In this document: positions 1-7,830 of the stretch, piece after piece
How positions within the stretch are numbered: position 1 is the stretch's first letter
Layout of the letters: each line of letters begins with the position of its first letter
From: Marinoscillum sp040218045
GTDB taxonomy: Bacteria; Bacteroidota; Bacteroidia; Cytophagales; Cyclobacteriaceae
Assembly (NCBI GenBank): GCA_040218045.1
Contig: JAVJQA010000014.1
Coordinates: 1-64,000 of the forward strand
Length of the DNA stretch: 64,000 nt
Direction of reading: 5' to 3'
Notes under the pieces: generated by a model
Seen by the model: the letters and a program-made list of their open reading frames with translations, nothing else
The model's database searches: none
Told to the model about the DNA's origin: nothing
Program-made: the position numbers and the translations under genes

Positions 1-1
1 A

Positions 2-409
2 GCGGCTATAGCAGATGAGGCCATGGGGCCTATCTACGATGAAGCCGCCAAGCGGTTGGATAAGTTTAGGAGCGCATACCAGCTCGCTGTAACAGATTAC
101 CTAAAGTCCCCGGAGATCGGTGACATCACCCTGGAGAGTGGAGCCAGCGGTTCTTCCGTCCTCATAGAGGCTTACGAAGACCCCATGGTTACTACAGTGC
201 AGGTGGCCATTCTGGCTGAGGACGATACAGTGATCGAAAGCGGGGAAGCCACGCTCACCTCCAATGGCATCCAGTGGGAGTACGTACTTCCAGTGGATAT
301 TCCAGAAGGTGGTAAACTCGAAGTGAAAGCGTATGATCTGCCTGGTAACGTGGCAAGTACGACTTTCGATGTTCAAACCTCAAATACAGACTATGGTCAG
401 CAGACGTAA
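2..409 (+). CDS. C-terminal part of an Ig-like surface protein (5' truncated)
   Basis: The reading frame is open to the first base of the window, so this is the 3' end of a longer gene; the ATG at 23 is probably internal. About 40 helical residues are followed by a beta-rich stretch of about 80 residues (from GDITLESG to ASTTFDVQ) with the alternating pattern of an Ig/fibronectin-like domain, as found at the C-termini of Bacteroidota secreted proteins. It is visibly richer in G and C than the genes that follow, which may indicate different ancestry. A hairpin terminator follows the stop at once. I do not recognise the family; a secreted or surface role is inference from the domain style. Confidence 0.6.
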   Translation, partial: AAIADEAMGPIYDEAAKRLDKFRSAYQLAVTDYLKSPEIGDITLESGASGSSVLIEAYEDPMVTTVQVAILAEDDTVIESGEATLTSNGIQWEYVLPVDIPEGGKLEVKAYDLPGNVASTTFDVQTSNTDYGQQT

Positions 410-419
410 GTACAGCTAA

Positions 420-457
420 AAATCTCTTTCGCACAGTGTGAAAGGGATTTTTTTATT
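420..457 (+). terminator. Rho-independent terminator
   Basis: The arms AATCTCTTTCGCAC and GTGTGAAAGGGATT pair with a few G-T wobbles, and a T7 run follows directly. It lies about 10 bases after the stop codon at 409 and should end that transcript. Confidence 0.8.
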
Positions 458-802
458 ATCCCCACCCTTGATTTCAGACCATTTCAACTCACCATACCTG
501 CTGCTCATTCGGATTTGTGCCACAGGCATTCTTACAGAAGAATCCGAATCGAAGAGAATACTGGATTTAAAAATCCGGTGCTACCATTAAATAACCAGAT
601 AGACCCGTAAGAATACCAGCAATAGGACGCAACTTGACCTTAATCACTTTAAAGCCGAAAGCCTGGTCACCCTCTCTTGTTGGAAGCCCCTCTCTTTCGG
701 GCGGTCCGACGTTTCGGGCGGTCCGAGTTTTTCTGTCCGACGTTTCAGACGGTTTGGGGTGAGGTCAACTAAAAGCAGGAGGATTTTATTTATTTTTGAG
801 CA
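458..802. other. Non-coding stretch with inverted repeats
   Basis: I see no convincing gene here. It holds an inverted repeat ATTCGGATT / AATCCGAAT (507-515 and 541-549), a short palindrome near 564-577 and a GC-rich repeat cluster at 694-756 (listed separately). It should also contain the promoter of the gene at 803, but I could not pick out a clear TAnnTTTG box. Confidence 0.5.
694..756. repeat. Tandem TTTCGGGCGGTCCGA repeat cluster
   Basis: TTTCGGGCGGTCCGA occurs at 695-709 and again at 712-726. A diverged third copy (TTTCAGACGGTTTG) is at 743-756, and GTCCGACGTTTC is repeated at 704-715 and 735-746. On the minus strand the flanks read TTGACCTCACCCC and AGAGAGGGGCTTCC, the style of the dispersed CACCCC/GAGAGGGG elements seen in many Bacteroidota genomes. 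It is probably a REP-like intergenic element. Confidence 0.55.
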
Positions 803-1468
803 ATGAAGAATGTGCCCTATCTACTTATTTTCTCATTTTTGATCTATTCTCACGTTTCTTCTTGCCAGGAAACCAAAAAAGTGAAAAGGATTAAAACAAC
901 ACCCGCATTCTCTAAAGAAATCTTTTACGTTTTAAAAGAAGATAAGGAAATTAAACATGGAGAATACGTTCGGTATGGATATACCAGAAAGGTAGCAGAA
1001 AGAGGATCATACGATTTAAATCAGAAAGTCGGTATTTGGGAGTTTTATGATCGAGATGGGGCTCTGGAACAGAGATATAACTATGACTCCAACGTACTAG
1101 TGTTTAACCCTCATAAATTGAGTAATAAAGTTAGAACTCAAATTAATGGTAAGTATGAAGCCATTATTCCTGATGAACTACCAATCTTTATTGGTGGAGT
1201 ATCTAAGCTGGCATATCTAAGAATGGTCAGAGATTACCCTTTAGAAGCACGACGTGCCGGAATTGAAGGGGAAATTTACATCTCAGCCGTAATCACTACT
1301 GATGGCAAACTTATAGATGAAAAAATTGAGCAAACCCTGGGTTATGGTCTAGATGAAGAGGCATTAAAATCGATAAGGAACATTCCAGATGATTTTATTC
1401 CAGCCAAACATGATGAACAAGACGCCAATGTTATGATCTTATTTCCAGTATTTTTCAGACTGGACTGA
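803..1468 (+). CDS. Lipoprotein with YwqK-like repeat and TonB C-terminal domain
   Basis: The 221-residue product starts with a hydrophobic signal ending in HVSSC, a plausible lipobox with Cys21. Residues 50-95 contain a YwqK/MORN-like motif (HGEYVRYGY ... VGIWEFYDRDG). Residues about 145-220 match the TonB_C fold style (YPLEARRAGIEGEIYISAVI, then a GYGLDEEALKSI helix). In Bacteroidota such TonB_C lipoproteins are common and lack the inner-membrane anchor and proline-rich spacer of true TonB, so a role in energising a receptor is uncertain. The gene stands alone and converges on the minus-strand sulfur module. Confidence 0.75.
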   Translation: MKNVPYLLIFSFLIYSHVSSCQETKKVKRIKTTPAFSKEIFYVLKEDKEIKHGEYVRYGYTRKVAERGSYDLNQKVGIWEFYDRDGALEQRYNYDSNVLVFNPHKLSNKVRTQINGKYEAIIPDELPIFIGGVSKLAYLRMVRDYPLEARRAGIEGEIYISAVITTDGKLIDEKIEQTLGYGLDEEALKSIRNIPDDFIPAKHDEQDANVMILFPVFFRLD

Positions 1469-1507
1469 AAAAATAATGGTGACCGATATTGGTAGGACAT
1501 TAAATCG

Positions 1508-2917
1508 TTATTTCAACCCACTCGGACATACATAATCAGTAGTAGGGATTTCCGTTTCACCAATGGCCTTAAACCCTCCAGCCACATCCACGATATTGTG
1601 ATAACCACGGGACTTTAGTATGGAGGAAGCAATCATAGACCGGTAACCTCCGGCACAGTGAATATGATATTCCTTGTCTTTATCTACCAGGTCCATTTGT
1701 TCGCTGATAAAATCCAAAGGCAGGTTCTCAGCATCTTTTACATGCTCCGCTTCAAACTCTGATGGTTTTCGTACATCCATCACATGAACTTCACCGGCTT
1801 CATAGGCTTTGGCAAACTCAGAAGCTGGTATGGTTTTAACGCTGTCCATTTCTTTGCCCGCGGATTTCCAGGCGTTGATCCCTCCTTTAAGAAACCCCAG
1901 TGTATTGTCGTATCCCACTCTGGAAAGTCTCGTTACGATCTCTTCTTCCCTGCCCTCTGGTGCGAGGAATATGATGGGCTGCTGTAAGTCTGGAATCAAT
2001 GCGCCAACCCAGGGAGCAAAGCTTCCATCGATACCAATAAAAATAGAATTGGGAATGTGTGCTTCAGCAAATTCGCCCGGTTTCCGGGTATCCAGTACGA
2101 GTGCACCTTCATGATTGGCCATAGACTCAAACGTCTCTACGTCCAGAGGAACGGTACCTTTTTCCAGGATGACATCCAATCCGGCAGCACCAGACTTGTT
2201 CATCGCTACATTTTGAGCAAAATATTGCGGTGGCGGCAGTAGCCCATCGGTTACTTCTTTGATGAACTCTTCACGGGTCATGTCGGCGCGCAAAGCATAG
2301 TTGGTCTTCTTTTGATTGCCGAGCAAATCAGTGGTTTCCTTGCTCATATTTTTACCACAGGCCGATCCCGCACCATGCGCCGGGTATACAATAACCGAAT
2401 CGGGCAATGGCATTATTTTATCACGAAGACTATCATACAGATATCCTGCAAGATCATCCTGGGTCAGGGAGCCTTTTTGGGCCAGGTCAGGACGACCAAC
2501 ATCACCAATAAACAAAGTATCACCACTGAATATCGCATGTTCCTTCCCGTCTTCATCCATCAAAAGGTACGTTGTACTTTCCATAGTATGGCCGGGAGTA
2601 TGAAGCACTTTGATTTTGATTTTACCCACATTGAATACCTCTCCATCACTAGCCTGGTGAATATCATACTCGGGAGTGGCATTAGGCCCATAAACGATTT
2701 CAGCACCTGTTTTAGCCGCCAGGTCCACATGACCAGATACAAAATCCGCATGAAAATGAGTCTCAAAAATGAACTTAATTTCAGCACCTTGTTTCTTAGC
2801 CTTAAGGATGTATGGCTCAGACTCCCGCAAAGGATCTACAATCGCCGCTTCACCTTCACTCTCAATATAATAAGCGCCCTGGGCCAGGCATCCGGTATAG
2901 ATTTGTTCTATTTTCAT
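1508..2917 (-). CDS. MBL-fold persulfide-dioxygenase-like hydrolase fused to two rhodanese domains
   Basis: The 469-residue protein has an N-terminal metallo-beta-lactamase domain (about 1-245) with T53-H54-F55-H56-A57-D58 and H63, then HTPGHT, the GDTLFIGDVGRPDL Asp loop and YPAHGAG. This is the ETHE1/BlmB-like layout that oxidises glutathione persulfide to sulfite with a mononuclear iron. The first rhodanese domain (about 260-355) has IIFLAPEGREEE where the active-site Cys loop should be, so it is probably structural. The second (about 365-465) keeps HCAGGYRS and should be active. Likely role: cytoplasmic oxidation or transfer of sulfane sulfur. It has its own promoter, with a Crp/Fnr-type operator at 2979-2994. 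Confidence 0.88.
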   Translation of the reverse strand: MKIEQIYTGCLAQGAYYIESEGEAAIVDPLRESEPYILKAKKQGAEIKFIFETHFHADFVSGHVDLAAKTGAEIVYGPNATPEYDIHQASDGEVFNVGKIKIKVLHTPGHTMESTTYLLMDEDGKEHAIFSGDTLFIGDVGRPDLAQKGSLTQDDLAGYLYDSLRDKIMPLPDSVIVYPAHGAGSACGKNMSKETTDLLGNQKKTNYALRADMTREEFIKEVTDGLLPPPQYFAQNVAMNKSGAAGLDVILEKGTVPLDVETFESMANHEGALVLDTRKPGEFAEAHIPNSIFIGIDGSFAPWVGALIPDLQQPIIFLAPEGREEEIVTRLSRVGYDNTLGFLKGGINAWKSAGKEMDSVKTIPASEFAKAYEAGEVHVMDVRKPSEFEAEHVKDAENLPLDFISEQMDLVDKDKEYHIHCAGGYRSMIASSILKSRGYHNIVDVAGGFKAIGETEIPTTDYVCPSGLK

Positions 2918-2949
2918 TGTTGTGGTCTTTGTTTATTCAAATCTTTCAG

Positions 2950-2994
2950 CAAAACTAAACATCTCTTCTCACCTGCTTTGTAACCAAAGTCACA
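2950..2994 (-). promoter_or_regulatory. Crp/Fnr-type operator plus -7 box for the MBL-rhodanese gene
   Basis: On the minus strand the operator TGTGACTTTGGTTACA (2979-2994) is followed after 21 bases by TAGTTTTG (2950-2957), a match to the Bacteroidota -7 element TAnnTTTG. The ATG lies 32 bases further. The operator overlaps the stop codon of the SulP gene upstream. Its centre falls near -41 relative to the expected start site, the class II activator position. Two sister sites occur at 4767-4782 and 6405-6420. Confidence 0.75.
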
Positions 2995-4717
2995 TATCGT
3001 CATTGGCCTGAAGGGCAAAATCTTTAAAATCTCCCTGTTCATGGGTAACCGCATATTTCACGGCTTCATTCAAATCAAAAAACACATTCTCCTTGTTGAG
3101 AATTTCACCCAGTCCGGTTTTGTGCAACATGTCCCTTACAGGCCCTATAAGGTCGCAAATAACAAACTCAATTTGCTTCTCTCTCAAACTTTCCAGTAGC
3201 TCTCTCAACCCGCTGGAAGCAGATGCATCCAAATAACTTATTGGTCCGGCATCCAGTATAATGGTCTCCACTTTACCATCCGGATCATAAATATGACCTT
3301 CCACATACTCCTTAAAATACTGGATATTGATAAAGGTAAGCGGTGCATCCAGCCGGATGATCAACACATGTGGCCAGACTTCAAGGTTCTTAAATCGCTT
3401 AACATTTCGAAACTCATGATGGCCTGGAACCCTGCCCAGCCGGGCGATGTGTGGGTAAGCAGTTTTATAAAGAAGAATCAGGATTGAAAACACAATTCCA
3501 CCAATGATGCCAACTACAAGGTTGAAGTTGAGTGTAATGAGGAAAGTTCCTGCTAAAAGTGCAAACTCAACTTTGCTGTCGTGCCAGAGCTGTTTGGCAT
3601 AAGACATGTCTATTAAACCAGCAACACCCACCATAATTACAGCAGCCAAAACAGCATTGGGCAGGAAATAAAAAAGCGGGGTGAGAAATATCAATGTCAC
3701 GCCGATCAGCGCGGCACTGATGATGGAAGCTAGAGGTGTATTTGCCCCAGAACTTTTATTTACTGCAGAACGGGAGAATCCACCGGTCACTGAGAACCCT
3801 TGAAATAATGAACCAACGAGGTTTGATGCCCCCAGGGCTATCAGCTCCTGATTAGGTCGGACCTTATGGTCCCTTTTCTGTGACTCCAGTGCTTTGGCTA
3901 TGGAGAAGGCCTCCATATAAGATATTAAAGACAGGGTGATCGCGAGCGGAAACAGGTCTACCAACTGATCAAATGACCACTCGGGCATTTTAAAATCAGG
4001 CAACCCATCAGGAATTGACCTGACAATGCTGACACCAAATTCATTTAACCCATAAACACTAACCAGTAGCGTGCCGATGATTACTGAAAACAAAGCACCA
4101 GGGATCCTGACGCTAACTTTTTTCAAAGTGAAAATCAAAAGTACTGAGCCAAGGCCAATACTCAGGGTCATCCAGTGAACCAATTGAACCTGTTCGAAAA
4201 AGCTGAACAAAATCACTAATGGTTTATCACTGTCACCAAGATCAACCCCCAATAAATGGTGCAATTGATTGAATGCAATAACCAGCGCCGCAGCGGATGT
4301 GAACCCACTAATTACCGGCTTACTCAGTAGGTTGGTAATGAACCCGAGCCGCATAGCCCCCAGCAACACCTGAAACACACCGGTAAGAAAAGCAAGCAGT
4401 ATGGCCAAAGCGATATAAGCGTCGGTACCTGCTGTGGCAATGACTGAAACACCTGCCGCCACAATGAGCGAATCCATGGCCACCGGACCAACGGACAGCT
4501 GCCTGGAAGTGCCAAAAATAGCATAGATCAATTGTGGCACTATAGACGCATACAAGCCATATACAGGCGGGAGCCCGGCAATCAGGGCATATGCCATTCC
4601 CTGCGGAATCAGCATGATCCCTACGGTGATCCCTGCAAAAATATCTCCTGACAAATACGCCCTTTTATACTTTGGGAGCCAGTCTGTGATGGGGAGTATG
4701 TTGTGTATGAATCGCAT
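2990..4717 (-). CDS. SulP-family inorganic anion transporter with STAS domain
   Basis: This is a SulP/SLC26 permease of normal length: about 10-12 hydrophobic segments (residues about 20-400) with the early signature GITVGIMLIPQGMAYA and GLPPVYGLYAS, then a cytoplasmic STAS domain over the last 130 residues (LDAGPISYLDASASSGL). Family substrates are sulfate, bicarbonate or other oxyanions; sulfate or sulfite is favoured here by the neighbouring persulfide enzyme. A TTG at 4729 in frame is an alternative start, but it sits only 8 bases after the promoter box, so the ATG at 4717 is preferred. The gene is flanked on both sides by Crp/Fnr-type operators. Confidence 0.88.
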   Translation of the reverse strand: MRFIHNILPITDWLPKYKRAYLSGDIFAGITVGIMLIPQGMAYALIAGLPPVYGLYASIVPQLIYAIFGTSRQLSVGPVAMDSLIVAAGVSVIATAGTDAYIALAILLAFLTGVFQVLLGAMRLGFITNLLSKPVISGFTSAAALVIAFNQLHHLLGVDLGDSDKPLVILFSFFEQVQLVHWMTLSIGLGSVLLIFTLKKVSVRIPGALFSVIIGTLLVSVYGLNEFGVSIVRSIPDGLPDFKMPEWSFDQLVDLFPLAITLSLISYMEAFSIAKALESQKRDHKVRPNQELIALGASNLVGSLFQGFSVTGGFSRSAVNKSSGANTPLASIISAALIGVTLIFLTPLFYFLPNAVLAAVIMVGVAGLIDMSYAKQLWHDSKVEFALLAGTFLITLNFNLVVGIIGGIVFSILILLYKTAYPHIARLGRVPGHHEFRNVKRFKNLEVWPHVLIIRLDAPLTFINIQYFKEYVEGHIYDPDGKVETIILDAGPISYLDASASSGLRELLESLREKQIEFVICDLIGPVRDMLHKTGLGEILNKENVFFDLNEAVKYAVTHEQGDFKDFALQANDDM

Positions 4718-4737
4718 GGGGGTGCTCAATTATACAT

Positions 4738-4782
4738 CAAATTTACGGAAGTAGTGGATGAGCGTCTGTAACAAATGTCACA
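4738..4782 (-). promoter_or_regulatory. Crp/Fnr-type operator plus -7 box for the SulP gene
   Basis: On the minus strand, operator TGTGACATTTGTTACA (4767-4782), then 21 bases, then TAAATTTG (4738-4745), an exact TAnnTTTG match. The geometry is identical to that at 2950-2994. It lies in the 76-bp gap between the regulator gene and the transporter gene, so the transporter has its own promoter and is not only read through from upstream. Confidence 0.75.
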
Positions 4783-4793
4783 TTAAGTGCAGG

Positions 4794-5423
4794 TCAAAGG
4801 ATTTCGATGCGGTTACGGTGCTGCTCTATTTTGTCTTCATGTTCCAGTTGCTTGAGAAGCCTTGAGACAACTACTCTTGATGTGTTTAACTCGTTGGCTA
4901 TCTGTTCGTGGGTTTTATGTATGACATACGAACCAGAGGCCTGCTTTTTATCAAGCAGATACTTGTAAAGCCGTTGATCCATTTTCAAAAAAACCACACT
5001 GTCAATAGCGTTGAGCAATTCATCAAAACGTGTTTGATATGCATCAAAAACGAATTTTCGAAAAGACTGATATTTGGCCACCCAATTGTCTATTTGATTC
5101 ATTGGCACCATCCACAGGACAGCATCTTCTTCTGCCATCACCTTAAAAGCTTTCTTTCGCCCCTCAATACAGCAAGTGATTGACATGGCACACGTTTCCC
5201 CTCCTTCGAGGAAGTAAAGAAACACCTCGTTTCCATTCGTGTCTTCCCGCATTACTTTCAATAATCCATCAAGCACTATTGGTATTTCCATGCTATCGCT
5301 CACCGGACTTATGACTACACTCCCTGCCTTCACCTTTTTAAGCCTTCCAATGGTTGCTATTTCGATGGAAAGTGCTGGATCTAGTTGGGAGTTGTTGAGT
5401 ACTTTTTGGAGTGCTTCATGCAT
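4794..5423 (-). CDS. Crp/Fnr-family transcriptional regulator
   Basis: The 209-residue protein has an N-terminal cyclic-nucleotide-binding-type beta-roll (about 25-115), a dimerisation helix, and a C-terminal winged helix with THEQIANELNTSRVVVSRLLK (about 170-190), where the recognition helix carries SR-VVSR as in Crp/Fnr proteins. The segment replacing the phosphate-binding cassette is GGETCAMSITCC, giving Cys78, Cys84 and Cys85. There is no cAMP-type RxSA motif, and no N-terminal Fnr iron-sulfur cysteine set. It starts 17 bases after the desaturase stop, so it is probably co-transcribed with that gene. It is the natural candidate to bind the three palindromes at 2979, 4767 and 6405, which would make expression self-regulating. 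Confidence 0.88.
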   Translation of the reverse strand: MHEALQKVLNNSQLDPALSIEIATIGRLKKVKAGSVVISPVSDSMEIPIVLDGLLKVMREDTNGNEVFLYFLEGGETCAMSITCCIEGRKKAFKVMAEEDAVLWMVPMNQIDNWVAKYQSFRKFVFDAYQTRFDELLNAIDSVVFLKMDQRLYKYLLDKKQASGSYVIHKTHEQIANELNTSRVVVSRLLKQLEHEDKIEQHRNRIEIL

Positions 5424-5440
5424 TGGTTGTAATGTTTAAT

Positions 5441-6367
5441 TCAATTGGATGACTTTTCAGGAAATGCCTCTGACATTGGTTCGCCTTCTTCAATATCAAG
5501 ATGGCGAAATCCGTGCAGGTTTTGTTCCACAAACCCTTTGGGAAACTTATCAACACCAGGAAAGCCTAACTTTATATCCCGGCCATCATGGGGGATGTAG
5601 CTGGTCTTGAACAAATAGTCCCATACACTTAGGGTCAACCCAAAATTCACCCCTTTACGACGATTTTCCGGAAGATCATGGGCATGGTGCCAAATGTGCA
5701 TTTGAGGATTGTTAAAGACATACTTCAATGGCCCAAGTCTCAGTTTAAAGTTGGAATGATTAAAATGACCCACGGCCAGCGTGAAAATATGAATGATAAA
5801 AAAATCCCTCAACCCAATCCCAATCAATGCCAGGGGAATGTACTCTATGGTTCGGTAGACCACATTTTCCATCCAATGATACCGCAGATGTGCGGCAAAC
5901 CCCATTTCCTCTACAGAGTGGTGCACTTTGTGAAATTCCCACAACCGTGGACTGGCATGCAGCAACCTGTGTGTCCACCATTGCACAAAATCCCGGACCA
6001 CAAAACCTATGAACAAGTGTGCCCAGACCGGCCAACTCATCACTTCAAAAGCCACCATGTTGGTAATCCCCACGGAAGCAAGGACCTGGTTAAAAAAATG
6101 AACCACCACATTGGATGCAGCATTATAAATAATCAGGGAAAAAAGGAAAAAGTTGAAGAACATGTAAAAGAAATCCAACCAAAAATCCTTGCGGAACCTG
6201 GCCTGGCCTTTTCTCCAAGGCTTGTTCCACTCAAGTAAGAGGAAGAACATTGAGACACCCAAAAGCCAGTAAAAGTAGCTGTGCAAGTTTGGACTGGTAA
6301 TTTCTCGCCAGAGATAGCCTGCGTAACCCACATAAGCATTGGTGATTTCCTGGATTAGCTCTTTCAT
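5441..6367 (-). CDS. Sterol desaturase / fatty acid hydroxylase family membrane protein
   Basis: The 308-residue integral membrane protein carries the eight-histidine di-iron pattern: H133-R-L-L-H137, H146-K-V-H149-H150, H201-x-x-H204, and H224-x-x-H227-H228. Four or more hydrophobic segments surround the cluster. Family members hydroxylate or desaturate lipids with O2. The substrate here is unknown. Its position upstream of a Crp/Fnr gene and its share in the same operator suggest a job tied to sulfur stress or sulfur lipids, but that is inference. The promoter box ends only 7 bases before the ATG, which predicts a nearly leaderless mRNA. Confidence 0.85.
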   Translation of the reverse strand: MKELIQEITNAYVGYAGYLWREITSPNLHSYFYWLLGVSMFFLLLEWNKPWRKGQARFRKDFWLDFFYMFFNFFLFSLIIYNAASNVVVHFFNQVLASVGITNMVAFEVMSWPVWAHLFIGFVVRDFVQWWTHRLLHASPRLWEFHKVHHSVEEMGFAAHLRYHWMENVVYRTIEYIPLALIGIGLRDFFIIHIFTLAVGHFNHSNFKLRLGPLKYVFNNPQMHIWHHAHDLPENRRKGVNFGLTLSVWDYLFKTSYIPHDGRDIKLGFPGVDKFPKGFVEQNLHGFRHLDIEEGEPMSEAFPEKSSN

Positions 6368-6374
6368 TCAAGAA

Positions 6375-6420
6375 CAAAGATAGGTAATCCAACCGCTCCA
6401 GAACCGTAACAAATGTTACA
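6375..6420 (-). promoter_or_regulatory. Crp/Fnr-type operator plus -7 box for the desaturase-regulator operon
   Basis: On the minus strand, operator TGTAACATTTGTTACG (6405-6420), then 22 bases, then TATCTTTG (6375-6382), an exact TAnnTTTG match. This is the most symmetric of the three sites (GTAAC-AAAT-GTTAC). It drives the desaturase and, by read-through, the regulator gene. Confidence 0.75.
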
Positions 6421-6432
6421 TAGTAGAGGTCT

Positions 6433-6999
6433 CTAAAATCCCATATGATAACCCAGTGCAATCACAAACAAGCCGGGTTTCACAAAACCTTCAATTCTAG
6501 GGTCATCTTCAATTTCTTTTACACGCTCGCGATAAGCAGCGTTTCGAAATGGAAGGATAAGTCCAAACTGCCAGTAGTTCCCTTCAGCTTTCTTACTATT
6601 GAATTTAATCCCCGTACCGAGTGATGGGCCAAAAAATGTCTCATTGTATTCGTCTAACCCCTGAATGATTGTGACCGCATTGTAGCCACCCATCCCTGAA
6701 GCGTAAAAACTAGTTCTATTGACAATGGCAAAATCATATTCCAGGCCGATGTTAAACCCAAATTCTAAAAAATTGTAACCTAAGCCAACAAAGGAATTGA
6801 CCCTATCTGCAAAGTTGTACCCAAAATGAGCACCTAAACCACCGTAAGGTAAGCCAACACCTAAACCAAAAGCACCATAGCCAGCAGCAGATATGGAATT
6901 GATTGGTTTCGCAGGCGGGATCTCCTTAAACTGAGCTTGAGTAGTCTGTGTGAAACTAGTGGCTAAGAAAACAGAAAGGACTAAGGTTAAAGATTTCAT
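6433..6999 (-). CDS. Predicted outer-membrane beta-barrel protein
   Basis: The 188-residue product has a clear Sec signal (MKSLTLVLSVFLATSF, cleavage near AQA) and then Gly/aromatic-rich alternating strands such as GYGAFGLGVGLPYGGLGAHFGYNF, FVGLGYNFLEFGFNIGLEY and LFVIALGYHMGF. The C-terminus ends in Phe, as usual for barrels. Length and pattern suit a small 8-strand barrel. No family is recognised. It is transcribed toward the sulfur module, and its stop lies about 12 bases before the operator at 6405, so read-through is possible. Confidence 0.65.
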   Translation of the reverse strand: MKSLTLVLSVFLATSFTQTTQAQFKEIPPAKPINSISAAGYGAFGLGVGLPYGGLGAHFGYNFADRVNSFVGLGYNFLEFGFNIGLEYDFAIVNRTSFYASGMGGYNAVTIIQGLDEYNETFFGPSLGTGIKFNSKKAEGNYWQFGLILPFRNAAYRERVKEIEDDPRIEGFVKPGLFVIALGYHMGF

Positions 7000-7137
7000 T
7001 ACGGTAATGATTGGCTACACAATATTAAACATTTTTAGAAATTTCATACAACTGAAGTTCGAATCCCCAAATGCTCAGCACTCCACAAACAACACATGTT
7101 AAATCTGGTTAAACACCTGTAGATTTATATACTCCAA

Positions 7138-7830
7138 ATGAATAAAATCCCAAAGGACAAACTTATCCCAATCATTTTCACCCTGACTTTAGTCTCAATA
7201 ATCACACTACTCTATTTCTTTAATAACGATTTTCAAAACTTTGCCAATGAAGGTTGGGAAGTATTGACTAGCGACAACCAGAAACGAATAGAGTCGTGGA
7301 TTTCAGAATTGTCTTACTGGGGACCCGTCATTATAATCGTTGGGTTCATCATCCAGATGTTTGCTTTTGTAATCCCCTCCTGGCTACTCATGGTGGTGAG
7401 TATTTTGGCTTACGGACCTTTTAAGGGTAGCCTTTTAGCATTAGCAGGCGTGCTCATCGCCTCTTGTATGGCTTATGCCATTGGTAGCTACCTGAGTGAA
7501 TACACACTTCAAAAGCTGATTGGAAAGAAGTCAGAAAAGAAAATGCGAGGATACCTGGACCGTTACGGATTCTGGTTGATTGCTATATTTAGGTTGGCTC
7601 CGTTTCTCTCCAATGACACGATCAGCTTTGTGGCAGGTTTGACCAAATACAAGTTCAAGAAATTTATAGCTGCTACCGCCCTGGGCATTTCACCATTGAT
7701 TGCGCTGATTGCGTTCCTTGGCCAATCCACTGACCGACTTAAATCCGGTATGATCTGGGCTTCTGCGGTTTGCCTGTTAGGATTTGGTATTTATATCTGG
7801 TGGGACCAGAAAAAATCCGCAGTACACTGA
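7138..7830 (+). CDS. TVP38/TMEM64 family (VTT-domain) membrane protein
   Basis: The 230-residue membrane protein has an N-terminal TM (about 11-30), a SNARE-associated/VTT domain (about 60-185) with the re-entrant motifs GPFKGSLLALAGVLIASCMAYAIG and FRLAPFLSNDTISFVAGLTKYK, and a final TM. The family (relatives of DedA, VMP1 and TMEM41B) is linked to lipid scrambling or flotation of carrier lipids in the inner membrane. It stands alone between a divergent barrel gene and an MFS gene. No terminator hairpin is seen in the AT-rich 140 bases that follow. Confidence 0.82.
   Translation: MNKIPKDKLIPIIFTLTLVSIITLLYFFNNDFQNFANEGWEVLTSDNQKRIESWISELSYWGPVIIIVGFIIQMFAFVIPSWLLMVVSILAYGPFKGSLLALAGVLIASCMAYAIGSYLSEYTLQKLIGKKSEKKMRGYLDRYGFWLIAIFRLAPFLSNDTISFVAGLTKYKFKKFIAATALGISPLIALIAFLGQSTDRLKSGMIWASAVCLLGFGIYIWWDQKKSAVH

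Noticed and set aside
2312..2983. 223-codon plus-strand frame opposite the MBL-rhodanese gene
   Set aside because: It is the antisense shadow of a gene with clear catalytic motifs, and its translation has no domain pattern.
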